Positions 17,782-26,094 of a stretch of 38,092 nt of DNA are shown here, in pieces. Under the pieces are notes generated by a model that worked only from the letters and a program-made list of their open reading frames with translations, was not told where the DNA came from and made no database searches. This DNA is from Verrucomicrobiota bacterium (GTDB taxonomy: Bacteria > Verrucomicrobiota > Verrucomicrobiia > Limisphaerales > BJHT01). The stretch covers positions 1 through 38,092 of the forward strand of contig BJHT01000030.1 of the NCBI GenBank assembly GCA_014193395.1, read 5' to 3'. A program made the translations under genes and the position numbers. The stretch's first letter is position 1, and every line of letters starts with the position of its first letter.

Positions 17782-19491
17782 ATGCCCGCGACCCCTCAAC
17801 AGCCGCCCGCGCGCAGTTTCGGCGGAGCACGACAGTGGGGATGGTTTGCCGGGCTGGTTATGTCGGCTTCTTTCGCGGGAGTCGCACCCGCAGATGCGCC
17901 CGTCTCGGTCAGCCGTATCGCCGCGGACGGCGTCGCCCTGACGCTCCCAGCCGATGCCGCCAGTGCTGTGCGCATTCGCGCCCACACGCGGATGCTCGAC
18001 ATAGATTTCGCCTTGCGGATGCCGCGCGCCACGCCGCCGTTCCGCTATCGCTTCCAGCTCGAAGGCGCGGATGGGGCGTGGCGTGACCCGATCGGCCTGA
18101 TGCGTTTCACCGTGCGGTTCAACGATGCGAAGGGAAACGCGGTGTCCGGCGAGGAGTTTGATGCGCATGGCGAAAGCCCGGGCTGGACCGGTGCGCCGGA
18201 AAGTTCGCGGTTCATCCTGCGGCGCGAGTCGCTCGAAGTGCCCGCCGGTGCGGCGCGCCTGCAAGTGTGGCTCAGCAGCGCGGGGCCACAGCAAACGATG
18301 GGTGTCTATGCGCTGGATGCGCTCGCCGTCACTTTGATACCGCGCGACCCGGGGCAGACACCGGAGCGGGTCGAGTTGATCCCGCGGGATGGGCCGCTGA
18401 TGGAGACGAGCGCCGGGACGCCCGCGGGCTGGGCGCGACATGGCACGAGCCTGGGCATCGCGCAGATCACTCCGCGCACCGGCAAGGCTCCGCTCATCGT
18501 CATGCGCGACGACCGTCCCGACGCATTCGGCGGCTGGCTGACGACCACGGAAAAATCCGCGCCGCTCGACGGCATCGCGCGCGTCGAGATCGAATGGAAG
18601 GAAGCCTACTCGATCGGCTGGGGCGGCAACGCACGGCAGTCCTATCCCTACCTGCCTGCAGGCGAATACCGCATGCGCCTCCAGCCGATCACCTTCGAGG
18701 GAAAACCTGCGGGCGACGTGAGCACCACGCGCATCGTCGTAGTGCCGCCGTTTTACGAAACGAAGACATTCTGGTTCGTCACCGCCGCTGGCGCCGGACT
18801 GCTGATCGCCGCCGCAGCGCGCCAGTTCACCCGCCGCCGGATGCAGCGCCGGCTCGACGCGCTGGAGCGCGAGCGCGCCGTCGAGCACGAGCGCAGCCGC
18901 ATCGCGCGCGACCTGCACGACAACCTCGGCGCCGACCTCACGCACCTCGCGCTGCTCAGCGATCTCGCGCTGGCCGACGCCGGCGACGCCGCGAAGGTGC
19001 GCCGGCACTTCGATCAGATCTTCGACCTCGCGCGAAACCTCACTCGGCAGGTGGATGAAATGGTCTGGGCGGTGAACCCGGCGAACGATTCGCTCAAGGG
19101 CTTCGTGCCCTTCCTCAGCAACTACGCGCAAAACTATCTCCTCGCCGCGGGCATCCCGTGCAGGCTCGACATCCCCGCCGCCTTCCCCGATGCGCCCCTT
19201 TCCTCCACGCAGCGCCACCACCTTTTCCTCACCGTCAAAGAAGCGCTGCACAACATCGTGAAACACTCGCACGCCACCGAGGCGTGGCTGCGCATCCGCA
19301 AGGACGATCACCGGCTCAAAGTCGTCGTCGAGGACAACGGGCGCGGCATCGCGGAACCTGCGGCCATCGGCGATGGCACGGGCAACATGCAGCAGCGCAT
19401 CGCGACCATTGGCGGCACGTTTGAGCGGATCAGCGAACCTGGCAAAGGCACGCGCATTTCACTGTCCCTGCCTCTCGCGAAACCCGTCTGA
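17782..19491 (+). CDS. Membrane sensor histidine kinase (HisKA_3/NarX-like)
   Basis: Start at the ATG at 17782 (MPATPQQPP), before an N-terminal hydrophobic segment; earlier in-frame ATGs are possible. The 569-aa protein has a large periplasmic beta-rich sensor region (about residues 40-325), a transmembrane helix (FWFVTAAGAGLLIAAAA), a short coiled coil, and a HisKA_3 dimerisation domain with the phospho-acceptor His in ARDLHDNLGADLTHLALL. The HATPase_c domain shows EALHNIVKHS (N box), VEDNGRG (G1) and GKGTRISLSLPL. Such kinases usually pair with NarL/LuxR-type regulators. The adjacent gene, 7 nt downstream, is exactly that type but truncated. The periplasmic domain could sense glycan fragments, which is inference from the neighbourhood. 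Confidence 0.92.
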   Translation: MPATPQQPPARSFGGARQWGWFAGLVMSASFAGVAPADAPVSVSRIAADGVALTLPADAASAVRIRAHTRMLDIDFALRMPRATPPFRYRFQLEGADGAWRDPIGLMRFTVRFNDAKGNAVSGEEFDAHGESPGWTGAPESSRFILRRESLEVPAGAARLQVWLSSAGPQQTMGVYALDALAVTLIPRDPGQTPERVELIPRDGPLMETSAGTPAGWARHGTSLGIAQITPRTGKAPLIVMRDDRPDAFGGWLTTTEKSAPLDGIARVEIEWKEAYSIGWGGNARQSYPYLPAGEYRMRLQPITFEGKPAGDVSTTRIVVVPPFYETKTFWFVTAAGAGLLIAAAARQFTRRRMQRRLDALERERAVEHERSRIARDLHDNLGADLTHLALLSDLALADAGDAAKVRRHFDQIFDLARNLTRQVDEMVWAVNPANDSLKGFVPFLSNYAQNYLLAAGIPCRLDIPAAFPDAPLSSTQRHHLFLTVKEALHNIVKHSHATEAWLRIRKDDHRLKVVVEDNGRGIAEPAAIGDGTGNMQQRIATIGGTFERISEPGKGTRISLSLPLAKPV

Positions 19492-19498
19492 CTTCACC

Positions 19499-19903
19499 AT
19501 GCCCATCACCGTAGCCATCGTCGACGACGACGCGCGCATCCGCCGCAGCCTCGCCACCATGCTCGGCACTGCGGAGGATATCGAGTGCGTCGGGCAATTT
19601 CCGAATGCCGAGGATGCGCTGCGAAAAATCCCCGCACTCCAGCCGCGCGTCATCTTCATGGACATCCACCTCCCCGGCATGAGCGGCGTGGACTGCGTGC
19701 GCGAACTCGCCGCGATCGAGCCCAAGCCACAGATCGTCATGCTCACGAGCTACGACGACAGCGAAGCCATCTTCAGCAGCCTCAGCGCCGGAGCCTGCGG
19801 CAGTGAGGAAAGTCCGGCGATTGAGGCGCCGAGATTTCATGCGTCGAGTTTCTTGTCGGTGGTGTCGGGCGCCCACCAGATCACGATGAGGCCGAGGAGA
19901 TAA
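19499..19903 (+). pseudogene. NarL-type response regulator, receiver domain only (truncated)
   Basis: The ATG at 19499 follows the kinase stop by 7 nt, so the pair is clearly one unit. Residues 1-100 form a receiver domain: acidic pair in AIVDDDARIRRSL, phospho-acceptor Asp in FMDIHLPGMSG, switch Thr/Ser in MLTSYDDSE. Homology stops abruptly after SLSAGA near 19795. The usual GYLLK with the conserved Lys, the linker and the LuxR HTH are all missing. The frame runs on for about 35 unrelated residues, the last part antisense to the MFS gene end. Full-length relatives are about 210 aa; this is 134. It probably cannot switch normally or bind DNA. The junction suggests a deletion that brought in the MFS gene end. 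Confidence 0.85.
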
Positions 19904-21111
19904 ATGAGTCCGCAGGTCGCGCCGACTTTGGGATACGAGCCGCCCATCGCGGCGAAGAGTGCGCCGGCAGCCAGCACGCCCAGAGCGGTGGCGAAGCGGC
20001 CGACGTTGTAAGCGATGCCGCTGCCGGCGGCGCGGACATTCGTAGGGAAAAGCTCAGGCAGATAAAGCGGCAGCCAGCCGAAGAACAGTGTGGCGACGAA
20101 GCCCTGCGCGAACACGATCGGCAAGAACGACGCCTGCAACGGCGCGGTGCCAAGAAACATCAACGACGTGAGGACCGTCGCGGCAGCGCTGATGATCGCA
20201 TACGCGCGGCGACGTCCGAGCCACGCGGCGATTTGCGCGCCGAAAAAGCTGCCCAGCACCGCGCCCAGCGCCCACCAGCCTTGCGTGATGGCCTTGTAGC
20301 CGGCTTCGGTCGCGCCGCCGACCTTGTCGGCCCACGGAATCATCCACTTGCTCGCCGCCCACGCGCCGACCATAGGGATGGAACCGATGAGGATGCCGAT
20401 GAGCGTCAGGCGCAGCAGTGGTGGGCGGAAGAGTTCGCGCAGTGCAGAAGCGGACTTCGGGGCAGCAGAGCCAGAGTTTTGAATTCTCCGTCGAGCGTTT
20501 CCAGACGCCAGCCACAGCGGCGATTCCGGAATCACCGTCAACGCGAGTAAGCCAAGAACCGCAGGGGCGGCGGCGAGTTGGAAAATCCAACGCCAGGACT
20601 CCGGCGTGATGTGCCAGGTGCGGGCGATTTGCGAGAGCATGAGAATGCCGCCATTGAGCGCTGCGCCCATCAGTCCGGCGATGATCGGGCGCGACTTGTC
20701 AGGCCAACATTCGGCTGCGAGTGCGACTGCGTTGGGCCACACGCCGCCGACACCGAGACCAACCATGAAACGCAGCACCAGCATTTGCTCCTGCGTTTTC
20801 ACAAAGGCTCCCAGCCCGGCAAACACGGAGTAAAATAGCACGCTCACGCCGAGTGCGCGGGTGCGACCAATCCGATCCCCCAGGCTTCCCAGAAAGATTC
20901 CCCCGATCGCCGCGCCCAGCATGAGCGCCGCGGTGAATCGCGCGAACCAATCCCCGCCCAGCGCCGGCGTGAAGGCATCCCCGAGCAGGCTCTGCGATAC
21001 GGAAAGGGACGCCACGGGCATCAGGCCCAGTTCGACGCCGTCAAACAGCAACGCACCGATGGCGGTTAACAACACCACATAGCGCGAGGATTGGGAGAGC
21101 GGCGTGGTCAT
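19837..21111 (-). CDS. MFS transporter
   Basis: Start at the ATG at 21111, overlapping the AraC gene stop as ATGA, so translation is probably coupled. The 424-aa protein has about twelve hydrophobic segments, and the MFS loop 2-3 signature GSLGDRIGRTRALG appears after the second helix. A second related motif, AWLGRRRAYA, occurs in the matching place of the second half. VIPESPLWL after helix six resembles the sugar porter or aromatic-acid/H+ symporter branches. The cargo cannot be assigned from sequence. With an oxidoreductase and an AraC regulator in the same unit it likely imports a sugar or sugar acid. Its 3' end abuts the truncated response regulator. Confidence 0.88.
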   Translation of the reverse strand: MTTPLSQSSRYVVLLTAIGALLFDGVELGLMPVASLSVSQSLLGDAFTPALGGDWFARFTAALMLGAAIGGIFLGSLGDRIGRTRALGVSVLFYSVFAGLGAFVKTQEQMLVLRFMVGLGVGGVWPNAVALAAECWPDKSRPIIAGLMGAALNGGILMLSQIARTWHITPESWRWIFQLAAAPAVLGLLALTVIPESPLWLASGNARRRIQNSGSAAPKSASALRELFRPPLLRLTLIGILIGSIPMVGAWAASKWMIPWADKVGGATEAGYKAITQGWWALGAVLGSFFGAQIAAWLGRRRAYAIISAAATVLTSLMFLGTAPLQASFLPIVFAQGFVATLFFGWLPLYLPELFPTNVRAAGSGIAYNVGRFATALGVLAAGALFAAMGGSYPKVGATCGLIYLLGLIVIWWAPDTTDKKLDA

Positions 21112-21953
21112 GACTTGGATTTCAACCGGAACAGCGTTGGGCTCATGCCGGTGGCTTCGCGGAAGAAATGGCTGAAATAGAACTCGCTGGAGAAGTTGAG
21201 TTGTCTGGCCACGTCCTTGACCGTCAGCCGCGGATCGCACAACAGGAGGCGGGCTTGATCGAGCCGGGTGCGCTGGAGGAAATCGTGCAAGGTCTCCTGC
21301 TGCGACTGTTTGAAGAGTTCCCGCAGTTTGGTGTACCCCACCCCGGCGATCGTGGCGAGGTCGCGGGCTTTCCAGTCGCGGGCGGGCGCAGCCAACACCG
21401 CCTGCACAACCTTTGTCACTGGGCCAGACACTTCGCGAACGGGTCCAGGGAGAAACTTGCGCGTGTGCAGGAGCGTTCCCAACACTTCGTTGATCAGAAG
21501 ATGAGCCTGCCACTCATAGCCGCCGGGTCGCCGGGCGACCAAATCAACGAGCAGCTTCTCCGCTCGTCGGATCAGGCTTACGTCACCCGGCTTTTTCAAC
21601 GAGAACTCGCTGTCGCCGCCCAGTTGTTCGAGCCAGAGTTCCAAGCCCGGGCCATCGAACCGGATGCCGGCCGTGGTGAGCGGCCTGCCGCCGGCGGGAA
21701 GGTAGGTGCGCGGCTTGCGCAGATCGAGCAGCCAGGCATGCGGCCCCGGCTCGAGCGTCACTGCACCCGGTTCGAGCTTTAGTTCACCGCGGCCCGCCAA
21801 AATCCAGAAGAGGAACGCGCCCGGTTTGTCAGAACCTTCATGGCGTTCCGGTTCGTCGCGGGTGACGGTGCCCACCGACAAGACATGCCAGAGGAGCCGG
21901 CGCGCCACCGGTGAGGGCTCGTTGAAATAAAGCTTGGTGAAAGAGATGGCCAT
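21108..21953 (-). CDS. AraC-family transcriptional regulator
   Basis: A 281-aa protein with an N-terminal cupin-like ligand domain (about residues 15-110: FLFWILAGRGELKLEPGAVTL... GIRFDGPGLELW) and a C-terminal AraC double HTH (about 185-278). The second helix-turn-helix has the typical VKDVARQLNFSSEFYFSHFFREATGMSPTLFR pattern (broken here as VKDVARQLNF and FYFSHFFRE). The family activates catabolic operons on binding a sugar or related ligand. It sits 6 nt after the oxidoreductase and overlaps the MFS gene, so it likely regulates its own operon and possibly neighbouring hydrolase genes. Confidence 0.93.
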   Translation of the reverse strand: MAISFTKLYFNEPSPVARRLLWHVLSVGTVTRDEPERHEGSDKPGAFLFWILAGRGELKLEPGAVTLEPGPHAWLLDLRKPRTYLPAGGRPLTTAGIRFDGPGLELWLEQLGGDSEFSLKKPGDVSLIRRAEKLLVDLVARRPGGYEWQAHLLINEVLGTLLHTRKFLPGPVREVSGPVTKVVQAVLAAPARDWKARDLATIAGVGYTKLRELFKQSQQETLHDFLQRTRLDQARLLLCDPRLTVKDVARQLNFSSEFYFSHFFREATGMSPTLFRLKSKS

Positions 21954-21959
21954 GCGCGC

Positions 21960-22883
21960 TCAGTCTTCTCGTTCCAACACGCGGATGATGGCGCTGTTGT
22001 CCAGCGCGCCGAGCCCCTTCGATTCCGCCTGTTCCAAAAGCTGCTTGTGGACCTCGCTCAAAGGTGTCCATGCATGGCTCGCCGCAGCAGCGCTCAGTAT
22101 CAAGCGCACGTCCTTCAAGTGCTGCGACAGTCGGGCCTGCGGCTCGAAGTCGCCCGCGATCATCTTGGCGCCCTTCGTATCCATGACCCGCGAGTAGCCC
22201 ATGCTGTCCCGCAACACGGCGAGCGTTTGTTCCGGGCTAAGCCCCAGCTTTCCGGCGAAAGCCAGCCCTTCGGCCAGCACCGCCCGGTTCAAGCCCAGAA
22301 CCAGATTGCTCACCAGCTTCAACTTGGAGGCGCTGCCCCAATCCCCAACGTGATGAACCTTGTTCGCGAAACACGCGAACAGATCGTCGCACCGAGCGAT
22401 CGCTTGGGCGGCTCCGCTCGCGATAACCAAGACTTCGCCCCGCCGGACCTGGCTGCTGTTCCCGGAAATCGTGCCTTCCACATAATCCACCCGATGTCCG
22501 GCCAGCCGGCGACCTGCCGCGACGGCAATTTCCGGGCAGCCGGTCGTCGTATCCACAATCAATTGGCCGGGATGAAGATGGGGCTCCAGTTGTTCGAGCA
22601 CCGTTTGCACCGCATCGCTGTTGGGGAGACTGAGAATGATTCGCTGGCAAGAGACGGCCAACTCGGCGATTGCCTCCGCAGCGCGCCCTCCTTGACTCAC
22701 GAAGGCGGCCAGGCGAGCGGAGTCGATATCGAAACCCACCACTTCGAATCCGCGCGCGAGGAAACGTTCCGCCATGGCGCCGCCCATAAGACCCAGGCCA
22801 ATCAACCCGATCGACTCACGGTCGGGAGGCACTGCCACAGGGGCGGCGGGCATGGTTTGCAGACCATCGGATGACAAGGGCAT
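21960..22883 (-). CDS. NAD(P)-dependent beta-hydroxyacid dehydrogenase family oxidoreductase
   Basis: Start at the ATG at 22883 (MPLSSDG), 307 aa; a GTG seven codons upstream is an alternative. The Rossmann motif IGLIGLGLMGGAMA is near residue 25-38, with FDID at the end of the second strand. TISGNSSQVRRG corresponds to the substrate-binding loop (usually GG-x-x-GA), with an unusual NSSQ. The catalytic Lys sits in GSASKLKLVSNLV. Relatives include 3-hydroxyisobutyrate, tartronate semialdehyde and 6-phosphogluconate-type dehydrogenases; the exact substrate is not clear. It is the first gene of the oxidoreductase-AraC-MFS unit, so a role in uptake and oxidation of a hydroxy acid or sugar acid is reasonable inference. 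Confidence 0.88.
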   Translation of the reverse strand: MPLSSDGLQTMPAAPVAVPPDRESIGLIGLGLMGGAMAERFLARGFEVVGFDIDSARLAAFVSQGGRAAEAIAELAVSCQRIILSLPNSDAVQTVLEQLEPHLHPGQLIVDTTTGCPEIAVAAGRRLAGHRVDYVEGTISGNSSQVRRGEVLVIASGAAQAIARCDDLFACFANKVHHVGDWGSASKLKLVSNLVLGLNRAVLAEGLAFAGKLGLSPEQTLAVLRDSMGYSRVMDTKGAKMIAGDFEPQARLSQHLKDVRLILSAAAASHAWTPLSEVHKQLLEQAESKGLGALDNSAIIRVLERED

Positions 22884-23050
22884 GGCGCGAACTCTAGTAA
22901 TCACACCCCACTGCGAACATTCGAAAACTGCTGTTTCTCATGCGGAAACTGTCAGGGCACGCGGGAAAATAACTTCGTTGCGGCGCTTCCCGTTTCTTGA
23001 AGCTTGGCTCCTCGGGATTCGGCCTTTGTCACGCTGGGCTTTGATTCCGA

Positions 23051-23230
23051 TCAGACACGATTCTCGCGCGCCATGCGGTCAAGATTCGGCGTCCGCTGCT
23101 TCGTCGCGCCAAACGGCCCGATGTCCGCATAGCCCATGTCGTCGATGAAGATGATGACGGTGTTGGGTTTCAGGGCGGCGGCCTGGATGAGGCCGGTGGT
23201 GAGAAGAAGGAGGGCGGGCAGGCTGCGCAT
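23051..23230 (-). pseudogene. Sulfatase remnant, first 59 residues only
   Basis: An ATG at 23230 begins a signal peptide ([17 protein letters not shown]) followed by the canonical sulfatase start: [16 protein letters not shown] with the metal-binding DD, then [11 protein letters not shown]. The frame stops two residues later, before the formylglycine motif would appear, and no sulfatase sequence follows in any frame. About 400 or more residues are missing. It lies at the far end of the long hydrolase gene train, 40 nt after the unknown secreted protein. This is a 3' deletion, possibly where the train was joined to the oxidoreductase operon. Confidence 0.85.
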
Positions 23231-23270
23231 GGAGTGATGGGTGCTGGCCTGGTGAAGCAATTCCTGATGG

Positions 23271-24101
23271 TCACTGCTGCGTCGGAAAATCCTTCGCGTA
23301 TCGTGCCAGCAGTGCGGGAAGGTCGTTCGGGACGAGGTAGATTTTGCCTCGAATGTGCTTTGTCTCACCGGGATTCAGGCCGCCGATGCGGAAGTCGGAG
23401 TGGAGGCAGCGGGCGACGCCTTGGAAGAGTTCCTGGTAGGGCGCGAAGGCGACGGCGAAGAGTTGTTTCTCATCGCCGCTGAAGCAGCCGATGAGGCCGT
23501 TGCTGGGCACCAGCGGGCTGAGCGGGCGCGGGTTCACGTCGGTGCGTGGCACGCCCTTCGGGCACCAGACCTGGCCGGGGATGTAGCGGGCTTCTTTGAT
23601 CCACGGCTTGATGTCGCTCATCCGCGTGAGCTTGCCGTCGAGGAAGAGGAAGCACTTGGGCAGGTAGTCGTCGATGTCCTTGCCCTTGTTGGCATAGCCG
23701 GTGAAGTCGCCGAGGCGGATGCAGGGCTGCGCCCAGTGCGCGCCGGAGGCGGTCGCGGTGGGATTGTGAGCGGTGACGGCAAAGGAGACGTCGTCGGCGC
23801 TGGCGGTGATGGTGTGATCGACAATGACGCCGTCTTTGACCGTGCAGCGCAGCCTCATGGTCTTCTTGTCGTCGCTGAGCGAGAGGAGTTCCGTCGTGTG
23901 GCCGATGGTGGTGTCGTGCCAGTCGGCGGTGGTGGAGTTGGTGCGGCAATACGCTTCAAGATAGTTGATGCGGATCTCGCCCTTCGGCAGATGCGGGCCT
24001 TGGATAATCAGCCAGTTCTTGTCGCGTGCGAGCGTCAGGTCGGGTGTCTGCGCGAAGGCGAAGCCGGTGGTGAGAAGGAGGAAGGCGAGGAGTGGTTTCA
24101 T
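23271..24101 (-). CDS. Secreted protein of unknown function
   Basis: I do not recognise this 276-aa protein. It starts with a signal peptide ([17 protein letters not shown], cleavage near AQ at residue 18). The body is beta-rich, with many short hydrophobic/charged alternations, and contains [15 protein letters not shown], a conserved-looking [12 protein letters not shown], and Trp/Cys-rich [15 protein letters not shown]. Four or five Cys are scattered. The overall pattern could be a carbohydrate-active or sugar-binding jelly roll, but that is a guess. It lies 39 nt after the sialidase-SGNH gene within the hydrolase train, so it probably works on the same material outside the cell. Confidence 0.6.
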   Translation of the reverse strand: MKPLLAFLLLTTGFAFAQTPDLTLARDKNWLIIQGPHLPKGEIRINYLEAYCRTNSTTADWHDTTIGHTTELLSLSDDKKTMRLRCTVKDGVIVDHTITASADDVSFAVTAHNPTATASGAHWAQPCIRLGDFTGYANKGKDIDDYLPKCFLFLDGKLTRMSDIKPWIKEARYIPGQVWCPKGVPRTDVNPRPLSPLVPSNGLIGCFSGDEKQLFAVAFAPYQELFQGVARCLHSDFRIGGLNPGETKHIRGKIYLVPNDLPALLARYAKDFPTQQ

Positions 24102-24140
24102 GAGATCGGAGGAAAGGTCGCGTCGTGGTTTGAGGCGGAT

Positions 24141-26045
24141 TCAATGGTTCTTCGCCGTCCCTGCCGTGAGCGCCGCGAACCATGTCGAGGCCATCTTGTC
24201 CATGCCCATCTGGTTGGGATGGACGCCGTCGGGCAACAAATCATCCGTCGTGATGGCGGCGTGCATGTCCACGAGGGTGATGCGCTTTCCTGCTGCCTTC
24301 TGTGCGGCGACGATGGCGGGGAGCGAGGCGTTGTAGGCATCCACTTTCTCCCAGCCGGCGCGCGGTGCTTTCTGCGGCAGGATGGTGGCGACGAAAAGAT
24401 GCGCGGTGCTCGTTTCGCCGATGGTGCGGATGAGTTGGTCGCGCGCTGGCGCGTCGAAACCGTTCGCTCCGGACATGAGCAGGATCACGTCGGGTTGGTG
24501 TTTCTTGAGCACGTCCACGATGCCGGGGACTTTGATTTCCTTCACGCCGAGCGCGGCGAGCACGTCGGGTGACGTTGGCACGATGCCGCCTTTGAGGATG
24601 CTAGTGTTGCCAAATCCAGCGAGACCGTGGTGATCGGGATCGAAGTTGGAATCGACGATGCCATCGCGACCGAAGGCGGCGTAGTTGAGTTCGCCGACGA
24701 AGTCATACGCGATGCTGGCGGCGCGGAGTTTGTCCTGGAGGGTTTTGCGCCAGCCACCGCTCAACGGATGCGGGAGGCCGGTGGCTTTGCCGTCTTTCTG
24801 CGCGAGGTAGGAGCCGCGCGTGATGCTGTCGCCGAGCGGGAGGATGCGCAGGGGCCGAGCGTCGGATTCAGCGGACTTCTTCGGCGCGGTGCGTGCTTCG
24901 AAAGCCTCACGAGGCAGGACGTGGTGGTAGAGGCTGGTGCCGCCCAATCCGCTGGCTGGATTGGCTCTGTTGATGTGCCGCCAGACGAGGTGCAACTGGC
25001 CTTTGACCCAGCGCACGGCGGGATAGTCCACCCACAGTTGGTTGTTCGGTGCGCGATAGATGTCAGTGGCCTCGGACCAGGTGCGACCGCTGTCCTGGCT
25101 GGTGCGGAAGGCGAGGGCGACGCGTTCGCCGCCGTGCCAGCTATCGCTGAGTTTCACGTCGGGATTGTGGATGAGCACGAGCGTGTCCGTGCCGGGGACA
25201 CGCGTTAGCACGGGTGGCGCGACGGGATTCGGCACGATGGACTGCACGGACGCGCTCCACGTCGTTCCATTGTCCTCCGAACGGCTCTCCCACAGCCAAC
25301 CCGTGGTGGTGCGGCCCAGCATGAGCAGCTTCGCCGGCGCGTGCTCGACCATGGATGGCTCCCAGAAACCCCATTCGTGCTTCGTGGTGGGATTGTCCGC
25401 CACGTGCAGCACCTCCTTGAGCGGGGAGCGAGTCCACGTCTTGCCATGGTCGTCGGAGTAAACGGTGTAAACGCCCAGCGGGCCGCCCTGCTTCTTCGCG
25501 TCCGGTTTCAGGTTGCAGTGCAGCAGCGCGATGACGCGCCCGCTCGCCAGCACGTAGAGCTTGTCCCAAGGACCGGTGGTGTATTCGTGTGAATCGTCGC
25601 TGATCTTCATCGGCTCAGACCAAGTCTCGCCGTCGTCCGTCGAGCGGCGGAAGACCTTGAAGGCATCGCGGCCATTGGCGAGCGACGTGTGGGTCAGGCC
25701 GAGGTCGCCGTTGACCAGTCGTGCGAACGAGATTTGGAAGAGCGAACGCTTCGCATCGCTGAAGACGGTCTCGGGCATGGACCAAGTCTTGCCCTCATCG
25801 CGTGACCGCATCTGGCGTATCTCCCCGCGATCCCAGTCGCCGCTTTTCTGATGGGCACCATACATCAACAGCAGCGAGCCATCCCGCAGCTCGATCAACG
25901 ACGCCTCGCCATTGCGGGCGGCCTCCTTCGAGTGCGGCACGATGACATGGCTCGTTGCCGGGATTGGTGGCGCTTCGGCGGATTGCAGTGCGGCGAGCGG
26001 CGCGAGCAGGCAGAGGAGAATTTGCAGATGTGCATGCAGGCTCAT
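24141..26045 (-). CDS. Secreted sialidase-fold (BNR) protein fused to an SGNH hydrolase
   Basis: Start at the ATG at 26045 (MSLHAHLQILLCLLAPLAAL, signal peptide), 634 aa. The N-terminal 370 or so residues form a six-bladed sialidase-like propeller with five Asp-boxes of the S-x-D-x-G-x-T-W type: SRDEGKTW, STDDGETW, SDDHGKTW, SEDNGTTW, SQDSGRTW. The YRIP motif typical of GH33 is replaced by GEASLIELRDG, so true sialidase activity is uncertain. From about residue 415 an SGNH domain follows, with LPLGDSITRG, LLMSGANGFD and DGVHPNQMG (Ser, Asn, Asp-His). This SGNH domain is distinct from the three GDSL paralogues in the window and lacks their WPLTAEE preamble. A combined glycosidase and de-acylase on one chain is inferred. 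Confidence 0.85.
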   Translation of the reverse strand: MSLHAHLQILLCLLAPLAALQSAEAPPIPATSHVIVPHSKEAARNGEASLIELRDGSLLLMYGAHQKSGDWDRGEIRQMRSRDEGKTWSMPETVFSDAKRSLFQISFARLVNGDLGLTHTSLANGRDAFKVFRRSTDDGETWSEPMKISDDSHEYTTGPWDKLYVLASGRVIALLHCNLKPDAKKQGGPLGVYTVYSDDHGKTWTRSPLKEVLHVADNPTTKHEWGFWEPSMVEHAPAKLLMLGRTTTGWLWESRSEDNGTTWSASVQSIVPNPVAPPVLTRVPGTDTLVLIHNPDVKLSDSWHGGERVALAFRTSQDSGRTWSEATDIYRAPNNQLWVDYPAVRWVKGQLHLVWRHINRANPASGLGGTSLYHHVLPREAFEARTAPKKSAESDARPLRILPLGDSITRGSYLAQKDGKATGLPHPLSGGWRKTLQDKLRAASIAYDFVGELNYAAFGRDGIVDSNFDPDHHGLAGFGNTSILKGGIVPTSPDVLAALGVKEIKVPGIVDVLKKHQPDVILLMSGANGFDAPARDQLIRTIGETSTAHLFVATILPQKAPRAGWEKVDAYNASLPAIVAAQKAAGKRITLVDMHAAITTDDLLPDGVHPNQMGMDKMASTWFAALTAGTAKNH

Positions 26046-26094
26046 GTGAACTATTTCGGACGCAGGCGAGCTTCGAAGCACGGTGATAAAATTT

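Noticed and set aside
17701..19311. 536-codon minus-strand frame opposite the histidine kinase
   Set aside because: The kinase has all catalytic boxes on the plus strand; the antisense translation is low-complexity Arg/Ala/Gly.
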